Virus record (IMG/VR): IMGVR_UViG_3300032117_000033 | Coordinates: 1 to 55,952 of that record | DNA from: a virus | Strand: one strand, 5' to 3' | DNA: 55,952 bases | In this document: positions 32,101 to 40,352 of the stretch, piece by piece | Numbering within the stretch: the stretch's first letter is position 1 | How the letters are laid out: each line of letters starts with the position of its first letter | Made by a program: the position numbers and the translations under genes | The notes under the pieces: generated by a model | What the model was told of the DNA's origin: nothing | Database searches by the model: none | Seen by the model: only the letters and a program-made list of their open reading frames with translations

Positions 32101-32892
32101 CTTGATGTAGCTGCTGCCTCCAGTGTCTTGCCATCCGTCCTGGTGATTGACGCCTCCGGGCAGGGTGTAGCCAACGATGGTGTTTGAATAGATGCTGTAT
32201 CCAACGCCTACCACTTGAAAGCAGTCGGCCCCGATAGCCGGGTCTGAAGTGTGCGGCACCCAGATCGTGTTGTTATGGAATAGGCAGTTGTCCCAAGTTG
32301 ATCCGCCGCAGGAGACGTAACAGAACGAGTCAGCACTGGCCGATGTGCATTTCACAAAGCAGCTATCCAACTCGAAATTAACCGCTGAGGGGTAGATATA
32401 CATATCCCCGGCACTGCTCCCACCGGAACCACCGTTGGGTTGGTAAATGTAGCCGAGGTAAACCGTGTTCACCGTTGACCCCAGGTAAAGACAGGTATAG
32501 CCAGTAACCTCGAAGTGTTGTTTGCCGTCTCCCGCGTTGCCAGAAATGCGAACATACTGAGCGCCATTAAGCCAAATGCCTCCTGCCGTCCCATTGAATA
32601 TCGCCATGCCATTGTGCGACGAGTCCTGGCCAATCTGGTAGGTCGTGATGTTCCCCGCTGAACCCCCGCTGATGCCCCAACTCCCGGAGATGTTGTAAGT
32701 GATGCCCGCACCGCCGCTGGTTCCGCCGTCAATGTAAACCGTGCTGCCTGCCGCCACGCCGCTGGCCGACGAAAGCGAAGTCCACGCATTGGCCCAGCTA
32801 TTACCGGATGAGTTGTTCCCGTTCGGGCTGACGTAGTAGGTCGCAGCCCCCGCCGTCAGGGCTGAGAGGAGTAGGGCAAGGAAGATTCTCAT
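29143..32892 (-). CDS. Secreted-type beta-helix/Ig-like spike protein (1,249 aa)
   Basis: A Sec signal (MRIFLALLLSALTAGAA) comes first. Then TYYVSPNGNNSSGNSW opens a right-handed parallel beta-helix (about residues 20-450) and a second helix domain follows (TTYYASPTGTGNGSL, to about 830). Next come Ig-like modules (YQWATNNSPVAGATSSSY; ITSQPKDQTVRVGTPATFSV; YQWTMDG) separated by a sheet domain beginning LVVNGGFETGDFTGW, a carbohydrate-binding-type pattern. Such proteins bind or cut surface polysaccharide. A signal peptide is odd for a tail spike. The start directly follows the upstream TAA (TAAATG). Confidence 0.75.
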   Translation of the reverse strand: MRIFLALLLSALTAGAATYYVSPNGNNSSGNSWANAWTSLSSASGVAAGSTVYIDGGTSGGAGITYNISGSWGISGGSAGNITTYQIGQDSSHNGMAIFNGTAGGIWLNGAQYVRISGNAGDGKQHFEVTGYTCLYLGSTVNTVYLGYIYQPNGGSGGSSAGDMYIYPSAVNFELDSCFVKCTSASADSFCYVSCGGSTWDNCLFHNNTIWVPHTSDPAIGADCFQVVGVGYSIYSNTIVGYTLPGGVNHQDGWQDTGGSSYIKIYDNTIIDMGNSGLFADGYNGGFSHVRCYNNIIGWDTVPTGYTRGIEFGTDGGALANPTVWNDVVIANNTIMDLPSPAVFAIQLYNSTVHPSTWTSCYVDNNVSINCAGGIGGSIGANDTGSITVADNVSGASSPDFVGYSTYGGTNNNMRLAPPSNPLIGQGVNLSNYFTTDYAGNTRAASGAWDIGAYAYTTNAPSTTTYYASPTGTGNGSLASPWSLPTALASAGVSNTVTLLDGVYPQSGGLAIPASYMTVKALNKWKAVITNTSLTDYSVALYTWPASTVSSVTIDGLHITHAGGAGIELCGPNCTVQNCWIDHSGVAAAGHQFGHGIFLYGPQNGTLIQNNLIEWNGVDASYDHGIYGCGTNNVIRNNVSRHNCASGIQVYGTGGTDNAQIYNNLVYSNGWGAVFASGDQMYLYSQADGTKNYVFGNTILSTNAYAINVSANGTWYLTNNIIGATSGNGIYGGTVLAGHNYVGTPAFVSPSTGLYWLTSGSAARGIALANVCGPVNFFGSGQSSVSDVGFAPYSATLAADSRTLDPSGTSGADYWFTSKTNTYAPSIASQSAGVTNSTSGGFTVSVTASGTAPLSYQWATNNSPVAGATSSSYGSMPATTNQSGSYSCVITNLYGAITSTAVNVLITNVVVNTNGSLVVNGGFETGDFTGWTFVGSSSDNNVSSAAKDVHSGTYGANLGAVTSLGYLSQTLATTNGQTYLLSLWLNSPDGLTPNEFQVSWNGSVIFDQANIPNIGWTNLQFTVQATGSSTVLQFGFRDDPTAFGFDDISVTATNSAPVITSQPKDQTVRVGTPATFSVTAVGTSLTYDWRWHGTNVGSGSSVSVTPSTTNENGTVVYVNIGSAYGGVVSTNANLYVTNGALPVIVTQPVSKSVTVGNSATFTVSATGATSYQWTMDGTNVATGSSWVTGTGYPVGTNNVQATAINTYGSTLSVIVTFARTNTPTPPTPSTNIYMIHLGQAKLGRAILSQ

Positions 32893-33060
32893 TTAATCTC
32901 TCCACTCAAACGTGCCGTCCTCTTTTTGCACCACTCGCAAGTCGTACTGTATTACCAAGTCTGGATCAGTTGTTTTATTTCCATCCAAGAGGACGCGCTC
33001 GCTTTGCATTTCAATCGCCTCTGTCAGAATTATGTCCAGCATGTCTTTTTGGCTTATCAT
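32893..33060 (-). CDS. Small acidic hypothetical protein
   Basis: Beginning at ATG 33060, inside an ATGA overlap with the tiny upstream gene, the product is 55 residues (MISQKDMLDIILTEAIEMQ...). It looks like a helix followed by beta strands (VIQYDLRVVQKEDGTFEWRD). Its stop directly precedes the ATG of the 1,249-residue gene. No function was recognised. A longer start at 33090 is possible. Confidence 0.6.
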   Translation of the reverse strand: MISQKDMLDIILTEAIEMQSERVLLDGNKTTDPDLVIQYDLRVVQKEDGTFEWRD

Positions 33061-33116
33061 AACAAATCCCCCGCCGTCAGGCACAGGCACAGCAGGATTG
33101 AGAGCAGGGGTTTCAT
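33057..33116 (-). CDS. 19-residue hydrophobic peptide
   Basis: The frame MKPLLSILLCLCLTAGDLL is linked by ATGA overlaps both to the gene before it and to the gene after it. The sequence looks like a bare signal peptide or a membrane peptide. Coupling on both sides argues that it is translated. It could also be a relic of a former secreted gene. Confidence 0.45.
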   Translation of the reverse strand: MKPLLSILLCLCLTAGDLL

Positions 33117-34219
33117 GGAGAAATTGCGTATTTATTGGTCAAATAATTGTATAGATTAGTTCTAGCTGACGCTGATGAGAATACGCCCGCGCTTCCAACT
33201 CCCCCTAGTATATTGGAATAAGTAACAATTTCGGCAACATCAAATAAACAGCTCTGACTCAGATCGTATCTATTTCCAAAAGTGAATCCAGCGTCAGCCT
33301 GCGTGCCGATACTATTCGTTCCACTTGCTGAAACATTATTGCTCAGAATCCCAGAGCTTGCACCTGAAAACACCAAGTCCAGCACGAACCATTTTCCGGG
33401 CAGGGTATAGTAACCCGACGCTGATCCAGCATAGTGCCTATAAGCACCACTGACCGCCGAGCTGGTTTCAAAACCATTCCGATAAGAGGTGTTAGTCGAA
33501 TCGATGATCCAAGTATAAGCAGGTTCCGTTGCAACGGGTATAGAAATGACAGCCATGACTTCCTGGGGCTGGTTGGCAAAATACGCTGTATTCACCAAAG
33601 CTGAATTGGTGGTCGTCGAGAAATGAACGATGGCATGTCCGTTAAGCCAGTTATTGCTAACCATAGGAACTCCGGCGCTTCCGATCTTTCTAAGGTTAAA
33701 GCCACCCAGCCCAGAGTCAGGCCAATTAGTGATGTAGCCGGTAGCATTTGTGCCGGTGATGTTGTCTGCCACCCACCATGCTATGTTGGTTGCCCCCGAT
33801 AGGTTGGTTGGCGTAATGCTTAATGTCCAAAACGTACTATCTGTATTGGTAGAGTTCAGACCATTCGAGGCGTTACCGGAACGGCACCGGAAGTGATAGG
33901 TTGTCGCCTCGGACAACCCGGTAACATAATTAGATGGCGTTGTGGTATTGACATTACTCAGCACCGTTGATCCATAAGCGGTTGTCAGACCGTAATCGAC
34001 ACAGTTATTGGTGGTGGACGGCGAGGTAGTCCAAGATACTCCGGCGCTGGTTGAGCTTAAAGCCAGCACTTGCACCGATGTGATGGTCGGGCCGGAGCCT
34101 GCTGGCGGCACGCTGGTGAACATCGTACCATTAGTTATCACCTGCCCGGTATATTCTAGGTTGGTTTGAGAATATCCTAAGCCGCAAAGGCAGAACAAAA
34201 TGACGAAAATGAAGATCAT
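33113..34219 (-). CDS. Secreted-type FN3 plus LamG-like protein
   Basis: The 368-residue protein has a signal (MIFIFVILFCLCGLGYS), a fibronectin type III-like domain (about residues 45-130; GPTITSVQVLALSSTSAGVSW, ATTYHFRCRSGN) and a LamG/concanavalin-type sheet domain (NIAWWVADNITGTN, NGHAIVHFSTTTNSALVN, YYTLPGKWFVLDLVFSG). These modules bind sugars or surfaces. It is translationally coupled (ATGA) to the 1,665-residue spike, so the two probably form one surface apparatus. Confidence 0.7.
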   Translation of the reverse strand: MIFIFVILFCLCGLGYSQTNLEYTGQVITNGTMFTSVPPAGSGPTITSVQVLALSSTSAGVSWTTSPSTTNNCVDYGLTTAYGSTVLSNVNTTTPSNYVTGLSEATTYHFRCRSGNASNGLNSTNTDSTFWTLSITPTNLSGATNIAWWVADNITGTNATGYITNWPDSGLGGFNLRKIGSAGVPMVSNNWLNGHAIVHFSTTTNSALVNTAYFANQPQEVMAVISIPVATEPAYTWIIDSTNTSYRNGFETSSAVSGAYRHYAGSASGYYTLPGKWFVLDLVFSGASSGILSNNVSASGTNSIGTQADAGFTFGNRYDLSQSCLFDVAEIVTYSNILGGVGSAGVFSSASARTNLYNYLTNKYAISP

Positions 34220-37200
34220 GGATTGTTTGTGGACAAGACCAGCGAATAGGTGACTCCGTTATTCGTGAACTTCAAATAACCGCAAACAGTGCTGGTGAAG
34301 TTCCCCAGAGTCAGATTTGCCGCGCTGATTACGTTGGTAGCGTTTACGCTGGCCAGCGACGTTGCAGTATCGGCATTCCCGTGAAAACCGTTGCCGGCAT
34401 AAACATCCGGCGCACCCAGACTGACCGTATTCGTTGACTTGCCTACCACAGTCAATAACTGATTCGTGACATACCATTGAAAAGTTGAGGCTCCAGCATC
34501 GGTGATCTTGTTTTGCCCCACGTTATTCACAATGATGGTATTTACCGCCTCGCTTCCGACTGCTATCGAGCCGTTGTGTGCCGCCGTAGCTCCGTTGAAT
34601 ATGTTGTCAGTGAAAACAGTATTCGTTCCGTGGTTGCTGATTGCATCATAAGCCCAATCGCCATAGAAAACACTGTTTTGCACGATGGCACTAAGCGGAC
34701 TGCCGTATGAGGCCAGATAAAGTGCGTAGCCTCCTGTAGCCCCACCGTAGAACGAACACCGCTGAAACATCAAAGCCGTGCCACCGTATGCAGCCACTAA
34801 TATGCCGTTAGTAGGGGGAACAGAAAAGGAGCAACCTTCAAACAGCGTCCCATCATTAACACCGTTGATAAACGTTCCGTAACCGTATGTGCTCTGACCA
34901 TCACCCGTGCAGAAATCGCAATCTCTGAATACCGTATTGGTCGCTCCACCGTTGAACGTGATGGACACCGGCCCGTTCATAAAACGCACATCTTCAAACA
35001 GTTGATTGTTGAACGATCCCACATTGATGCTGTTGGTTTGCGGCGTGACTCCATAGATACGGATACCGCTGAAAGTTGTGTTCGGTCCATTGGCTTGGAT
35101 TGTCGAGTAGCCGCCAGCGATTCTCCACGAGTTAGTGATTATAATGTCGTTAAATCGAACGTCACTTGTCACAGCGGTAGCAGAGCCGGAATCGACCAAT
35201 GGTCCAGCCGAGTTTTCCAGATAGAAATGCGAGTAACTGACATTATGAGTGTAAGCGGTGGCAAAGCTATGGGTGTGCGCTGAAATGGTAAAACTGTAGG
35301 TGGTGCCATTTGTCGGGTACACATTCACAATTCTGCCATTCTGACAGAATACATTTACTGCCCCGTCCTCGGGTTCGATTGCTCGGTCGGAGTTTTCAAC
35401 ATCAATACCGTTTACAAACAACCCATTACCAGCAGTATCTTCAATCGCATTAGCCCAACCGTTTATGCCGCGCAAATTAGTGGCCAGGTAATTGAGCACC
35501 CAAACGTTAGTTGCTCCGTTAACCTTAATTCCAGACGCGCAGTTATCAATCCACAAATCTCTGATAACGTTGTTATTGCCAGCCAGAATAACCGGCTGAT
35601 CTGTGGTCAGGGGATTACTTGTAGCCGTTATTTTGCAAGATGATAAAACACAGTTACTTGACAGAACGAAGGATGAATTGGTTGTAATTGAAACGGTTAG
35701 AATGGTTCCAAAACCAGCACCTTTCAGAGTGATACCAACTGGAACACTCAACACGTTTGTTCCAAAACTATATGTGCCATCCGATAAATTCACAATGCCG
35801 GTTCCTATCGTTTGCATGGCATTGCTGATGGTCGTGGTATCATTTGCGCTTGGAGAAACCTGAACAACGCGGCCCGCCGTCACCGTCCCGCTCGCCGTGA
35901 TGTTGCCGTTGGTTTTATCAATGGTGACGGTGGTCGCGCCGTTATACCATTCCTTCTGCGAGCCTGCCGTCCACTCCGAGCTGGTCAGCGTGGCGGTGTT
36001 GGTGATGACGGTGTGGGTGCTGTCGTGCGTGAAGGTGCGGGTGCCGGAGGTGAAGGTGCCAGCCCCATTGGTCAACCCCACGCCGTTGATCGCCGAGCCG
36101 GAGGAACTGATGACGTTGGTGGTTTGAAAACCAATGCTGCCGTCGTGCTCTGCGTGGAACACCAAATTCGATCCGCCTGTGCTGGCGCTGTAGGTCCACA
36201 ATTCCGCCCAGCCACCGAGATAAGCCAGCGGATTGTTCCCCGCCAGAATCTTGGCCATTGGCCCCGGATAACCCGAGAACTCCAACGCGATGCCCACGTT
36301 CGCCGCGCTGTTATTGTTGTTCAGAATAAGCCCGATGTTCGTCGTGCTGTTCGCGTTGTTGGTAATCGAAAGGGTTGAAGTGTTCAACCAAGTTGCGCTG
36401 CCGTCCACATTCAAACCCGAAGCAGTCCCGGTCAATCCCGTTCCCGGCCCTCTGAAGTTAGAGGCCGTCACGGTCCCGCTGGCGCTCACGTTGCCGTTTG
36501 TCACCGATACCCCCGACGATGGAACGAACGTAAGCCCCGAACTCACAAACTGATTAGGCTCCAGGTCGATCTCGGAGCAAGTGCTGTCCACGGCCACCGA
36601 GTCTTTATACAGAAACGAGTTATCCTCAATCGTTGCCCCCACGCAGTTCGTCATCGCCAGCGCCATCTCCGAAGATGAACCGTTGCCTTCCCAGGTGTTC
36701 GCGGAAAAGAGAAGCTCATTCACTCCGTAAAGCACGCAGCCAACGCTGTTGTCCTCGCAATGGTTTTGCGAGATGGTCACACCCCCGTTGTTTGTAATCA
36801 TCAGCGCCATGCCGGTGTTTTCCTCCATGTCGTTGTGAATAATCTCAATCGTATTGCCATACCACGTTCCCAGCGAAGTGATGGAGACGCCATTCGTGCT
36901 CGACACCAAGATGTTGTTCCTGATTTGCAGGTTGTTGACGTTCGTGCAGGAAATACAGTTCTGGCACGCCCCGAACACGCAGGAGTCGATGTCTACGATC
37001 CAGGAGTTGGTGAGCAAAATGCCATACCCGTAATGGCTGATGTTGAGGTTCAGCAGCTTGTTCTTTTGAGACGATGGCGCAGCATTGACGATGGCTACCG
37101 TGTTGGCCGCCGCACCGCCGCCGCTGTAGAAGGCCAGGTTCCTGACTTCGTTCAACTGGCTCAGGGACAGCACAGGATTGGCCGTGCTGGAAACGAACCC

Positions 37201-39213
37201 GGTGACATAGGCACCGAGGCCGCCGTCGCCTTGCAAGCAGACTCCGATTGGCACGCTCAGGGTTCCCGAGACGGTGTAGAAACCAACCGGGAAGAACACC
37301 GAGGCTCCCGAGGCTCCGGTGGCTGCCGCGTTGATCGCAGCCTGAATCGCAGCAGTTGCGTCCGAGCCGTTAGGTTTCGCGCCATAGTCCAGTACGTTCA
37401 CCGCCGTGGCAACGCCGCCGCCGTTCCGGGTCAAAGCCCCGGCGAAGTTGTTACTGCCGGTGAAGGTCTGGTTGGCGGTGAGGGAGGCTCCGCTGCCAGT
37501 CGTAGCCGTCAACGTGTACTTCGTCGTCGCCCCGCTCACGTTGGTCACTATCGAAACACTGGCGTCACCGGCGGCGAGGACGGTGTTGTTCGTTTGGCCG
37601 CTGATGCCCGTCACGGTGCCAGTGAAGTTGTAGTTACCGTGCAGCGTCGTGACGTTGTTAGTCAGCAGCACTTCTCCAAAGTCCAAGTCGTAATTCCCGT
37701 ACCAAATTGAGTTGGTAAACCCAGGCTGAATCAGAACATGCTGTCCGGCAATGCCGGTAGTGAACTCGTTGAAGCGGTAGTAGTTAGTCCCCGCCGAGTA
37801 GTCCAGCATTCCGCCAAGAGCAAGCTGGCAGAAGTTGTTGTCGAACTGAACACCATTGCAGTTCTGGTAAACATAGACTGCCGCGCATCCGAGCACGTTG
37901 TTGTCCTTGAACAAGCATCCGGTTTGGCAGTTGGTGAAGTAGGCTCCCCAGCAGCAGTGGTTGAATGTGTTGGCCACCACGTTGTCGTGCGAGCGGCCAT
38001 CCAGCGAACGCGACAGGTAACCAAAGCTGCCCTCGTTTCCGCTGTTGGCCACGATCTCCTTGTTCGCCCCGTAGTTGTCGATCATCACCCAGCACTCCCA
38101 CATCTTATTACCAGTAATGACTCCATACTCCGCGCTGTCAGCTCCGTCCACTCCGAGCACGATGGCTTCGGTGCAGTTGGTGAGGTAGCAGGACCGGATG
38201 AAATAATGGTTATACTGATTGTTAATCCCCGGCAGGGAAGAGTAAACCGAGATGCCGTAGCCGCTGAAGTTGTAGACGTTCAGATCGGAAATGCGGGAGT
38301 TGTAAACGCAGTTGATCCGCATGGCGCTGCGGTTGCCGGGAGTCGGCAGGGCGCAGATCCCCGGACCGCCAGCGTAGATATTCGTGTCGTTGCCCTGGAA
38401 CGTTCCTGGGCCCTCCAGGCTGTTCCCCAGACCGTTCAACTCGAACAGGTATCCCGTGGCGTTGGTCTTGTATAGCAGGATGGAACCAGCCTCAAAGATC
38501 ATGTGCTGCGGGACGGTGGATGTTTGTGAACCAGTCAAGAACACCCCGGCCGGGAACAGCAGGTTGGTGCCAAGGGCCAATGCGTTCGAGATAACCAATG
38601 TGTTGTCCGTAACCCCATCGCCCACGGCTCCAAGGTCGGTGATCGAAACGGTGCCAACCAAGTGGGTGGCGGATATCGAACCGACAATATATGAAGCTGG
38701 CAAATTCCCATAAATAGTTCCACCTACATGGAGATCGTTGGTGATCGTCTCCGATTCGGCGTAGATGTTGATGAACTCGGAGTTGGTATCGGCCGGGTTG
38801 ATGCCAAGCACGGAGATCCCTCCAGCGAACACGTTGGGCGCAGTCCAATAATTGCTCGATACCAGAAGGTTCGTGCCCGATCCTCCCGACCCGGCCAGCG
38901 CCAGTTGCGCCTGCGTCGCCGCATCTAGCTTGTTGCTGTTGACCGAGCCCAGCGTCAGGTTGGCGCCGTTGAGCGCACTGGCCGACGTTAGCCACGGGGC
39001 TCCCTGGGCGGCCGTGGCGGTAGCGGCGTTGCCTGCGGTCGCCGCGCTGTTTGCGGTCGCGGCGTTGCCGGTGATGCTGCCGTGGATCGGCTGGGTGAAG
39101 GTGTTGACCCCGTAGAAGGTCTGGTTGGCGTTGGTGCTGGCCGGGTAAACCGGCGTGGCGGCAAACGAGCGCACGCCCAGCATCATCAGGATGAAGGCTA
39201 TCAAGATTCTCAT
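34216..39213 (-). CDS. Tail-spike-like protein with three pectate-lyase-type beta-helices
   Basis: The 1,665-residue protein begins with a signal-like segment (MRILIAFILMMLGVRSFAA). A tail-fibre-type stretch follows (FTQPIHGSITGNAATANSAA). Three pectate_lyase_3-like openings then appear: ITDLGAVGDGVTDNT (about 190), VNVLDYGAKPNGSDATAAIQ (about 610) and VQVSPSANDTTTISNAMQT (about 1,190). Each leads into a beta-helix. Such modules are polysaccharide depolymerases in phages. The tail-fibre-type collar suggests a virion part, while the signal peptide suggests export. It is the first gene of the coupled spike operon. Confidence 0.8.
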   Translation of the reverse strand: MRILIAFILMMLGVRSFAATPVYPASTNANQTFYGVNTFTQPIHGSITGNAATANSAATAGNAATATAAQGAPWLTSASALNGANLTLGSVNSNKLDAATQAQLALAGSGGSGTNLLVSSNYWTAPNVFAGGISVLGINPADTNSEFINIYAESETITNDLHVGGTIYGNLPASYIVGSISATHLVGTVSITDLGAVGDGVTDNTLVISNALALGTNLLFPAGVFLTGSQTSTVPQHMIFEAGSILLYKTNATGYLFELNGLGNSLEGPGTFQGNDTNIYAGGPGICALPTPGNRSAMRINCVYNSRISDLNVYNFSGYGISVYSSLPGINNQYNHYFIRSCYLTNCTEAIVLGVDGADSAEYGVITGNKMWECWVMIDNYGANKEIVANSGNEGSFGYLSRSLDGRSHDNVVANTFNHCCWGAYFTNCQTGCLFKDNNVLGCAAVYVYQNCNGVQFDNNFCQLALGGMLDYSAGTNYYRFNEFTTGIAGQHVLIQPGFTNSIWYGNYDLDFGEVLLTNNVTTLHGNYNFTGTVTGISGQTNNTVLAAGDASVSIVTNVSGATTKYTLTATTGSGASLTANQTFTGSNNFAGALTRNGGGVATAVNVLDYGAKPNGSDATAAIQAAINAAATGASGASVFFPVGFYTVSGTLSVPIGVCLQGDGGLGAYVTGFVSSTANPVLSLSQLNEVRNLAFYSGGGAAANTVAIVNAAPSSQKNKLLNLNISHYGYGILLTNSWIVDIDSCVFGACQNCISCTNVNNLQIRNNILVSSTNGVSITSLGTWYGNTIEIIHNDMEENTGMALMITNNGGVTISQNHCEDNSVGCVLYGVNELLFSANTWEGNGSSSEMALAMTNCVGATIEDNSFLYKDSVAVDSTCSEIDLEPNQFVSSGLTFVPSSGVSVTNGNVSASGTVTASNFRGPGTGLTGTASGLNVDGSATWLNTSTLSITNNANSTTNIGLILNNNNSAANVGIALEFSGYPGPMAKILAGNNPLAYLGGWAELWTYSASTGGSNLVFHAEHDGSIGFQTTNVISSSGSAINGVGLTNGAGTFTSGTRTFTHDSTHTVITNTATLTSSEWTAGSQKEWYNGATTVTIDKTNGNITASGTVTAGRVVQVSPSANDTTTISNAMQTIGTGIVNLSDGTYSFGTNVLSVPVGITLKGAGFGTILTVSITTNSSFVLSSNCVLSSCKITATSNPLTTDQPVILAGNNNVIRDLWIDNCASGIKVNGATNVWVLNYLATNLRGINGWANAIEDTAGNGLFVNGIDVENSDRAIEPEDGAVNVFCQNGRIVNVYPTNGTTYSFTISAHTHSFATAYTHNVSYSHFYLENSAGPLVDSGSATAVTSDVRFNDIIITNSWRIAGGYSTIQANGPNTTFSGIRIYGVTPQTNSINVGSFNNQLFEDVRFMNGPVSITFNGGATNTVFRDCDFCTGDGQSTYGYGTFINGVNDGTLFEGCSFSVPPTNGILVAAYGGTALMFQRCSFYGGATGGYALYLASYGSPLSAIVQNSVFYGDWAYDAISNHGTNTVFTDNIFNGATAAHNGSIAVGSEAVNTIIVNNVGQNKITDAGASTFQWYVTNQLLTVVGKSTNTVSLGAPDVYAGNGFHGNADTATSLASVNATNVISAANLTLGNFTSTVCGYLKFTNNGVTYSLVLSTNNP

Positions 39214-39214
39214 A

Positions 39215-39718
39215 TCAATACTGTGCTCCTAAGTTTCCAACGGGATCAACCACCAGGGTCCAGGTGTGGCCATTGATGTCGTCCAGGAAGTTGTTCGTGC
39301 TGGCAGGGCCGGAGACAGACTCAGCCCCGCGCAAGCCGCTGACATCCACCACCACCTGCCAGAACCCGCCAGCTCCATCGTCGAGGATGACCGGATTGGT
39401 GGCCGGTCCGGAAGACCGATCCGTGTACAGGTTGCCGTCCGTGTCCACGAACAGCGCCCAGAAGTTCCCGCTGTCATCCTCTAGGATGATGCTGGAAGTC
39501 AGTACGACAACTTCCACGCAGGACGCCAGGCCGCTGAAAGACTGGCAGTCCGGATCCGGTCCCCATCCCGGGCCGGGAATCACGGCATCGTAAGACCCGT
39601 AGGCGTAGTCGTTGATTACGTCCGGCAGGGTGGAGTCAAGACCAATGACTGGATTGGCGTCATCCGGGCAGACATTCCGCTTATCGCAAGGCATGCTCAT
39701 GGCCCGGTCCCAGATCAT
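39215..39718 (-). CDS. Beta-rich minor structural protein
   Basis: The start at ATG 39718 overlaps the previous stop (ATGA) and gives 167 residues. It begins MIWDRAMSMPCDKRNVCPD. The second half contains three related beta units (IILEDDSGNFWALFVDTDG, VILDDGAGGFWQVVVDVSG, FLDDINGHTWTLVVDPVG), a short internal repeat typical of a fibre or capsid-decorating fold. It directly precedes the spike gene. Confidence 0.65.
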   Translation of the reverse strand: MIWDRAMSMPCDKRNVCPDDANPVIGLDSTLPDVINDYAYGSYDAVIPGPGWGPDPDCQSFSGLASCVEVVVLTSSIILEDDSGNFWALFVDTDGNLYTDRSSGPATNPVILDDGAGGFWQVVVDVSGLRGAESVSGPASTNNFLDDINGHTWTLVVDPVGNLGAQY

Positions 39719-39957
39719 ACCAGTTGGTCCAGCAGGTAGATGATCACCTCGTTCTGCATGCCTGCCGGGATGCAGTTGAAGGAGGTTGACTGGTAGGAGA
39801 CTGCCGCGTCCATCAACTGCTGCGGGGTCAGGTTGGTTCCCAGGATCGAGTTCAGGAGGTAGATGATCACCTCGTTCTGCATGCCGGTCGGGATGCACTT
39901 GTAGCAGGAGGAGTTGGCGATCAGTTGATCAACCGATGGTCGTGTCGTGCTCGGCAT
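39715..39957 (-). CDS. Small protein with tandem CIP.GMQNEVIIYLL repeat
   Basis: The 80-residue protein contains the unit C-I-P-(T/A)-G-M-Q-N-E-V-I-I-Y-L-L twice, at about residues 21 and 62, with a helical linker (GTNLTPQQLMDAAVSY). The DNA copies near 39722-39775 and 39844-39892 are highly similar, so the repeat is a recent or maintained duplication. Position after the capsid gene suggests a small virion component. Confidence 0.65.
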   Translation of the reverse strand: MPSTTRPSVDQLIANSSCYKCIPTGMQNEVIIYLLNSILGTNLTPQQLMDAAVSYQSTSFNCIPAGMQNEVIIYLLDQLV

Positions 39958-39961
39958 AGTG

Positions 39962-40267
39962 TTATCCTAGCATGGCGCTCATCGGGCCGCCACCCCCACC
40001 GCCAGGGGCGGCAGCGGGTTCGGGGGCCGGTTGCTCCGGGGGCGGTTCCTCCTCCTGGGACCGGCTGGCGTACTTGACGATCGCCGAGTCCTCGGAAACC
40101 TGGGTGACTTCGAACTCGCACTTGTCCCCCACCTTGGGGTGTTCGGGGAACACGGCCAGCGGCAGCTCCGCCGTTTGGCTGTCGCCAGCCTCGGACTTGC
40201 CGGTAGGGGAATCCTTCGGTGCGGAGTCGGCCGGTGGGGCCGCATCGGAATAGAAATCTTCGGGCAT
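39962..40267 (-). CDS. Small Pro/Gly-tailed structural protein
   Basis: The 101-residue protein has a disordered N-terminus, a compact beta segment (HPKVGDKCEFEVTQVSEDSA) resembling an OB/SH3-like barrel, and a Pro/Gly-rich tail. It follows the capsid gene after a terminator hairpin. It may be a capsid-associated or decoration protein. This is inferred from position only. Confidence 0.6.
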   Translation of the reverse strand: MPEDFYSDAAPPADSAPKDSPTGKSEAGDSQTAELPLAVFPEHPKVGDKCEFEVTQVSEDSAIVKYASRSQEEEPPPEQPAPEPAAAPGGGGGGPMSAMLG

Positions 40268-40295
40268 AATGGCCTTTCAACATCGTGGCTGTTAG

Positions 40296-40330
40296 AAAAG
40301 GACTGGCGGCCAACCACTAACCGCCAGTCC
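40296..40330 (-). terminator. Intrinsic terminator after the major capsid gene
   Basis: On the minus strand a perfect 10-bp stem (GGACTGGCGG/CCGCCAGTCC; plus-strand arms 40300-40309 and 40321-40330) is followed by four T residues (40299-40296). Its place just after the capsid stop would let capsid transcripts exceed those of downstream genes. Confidence 0.75.
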
Positions 40331-40352
40331 CACCAAACCCCAACCCTCTCTC

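Noticed and set aside
35812-38475. Several long plus-strand frames opposite the 1,665-residue spike
   Set aside because: They are complements of repetitive beta-helix coding sequence and have no start signals.
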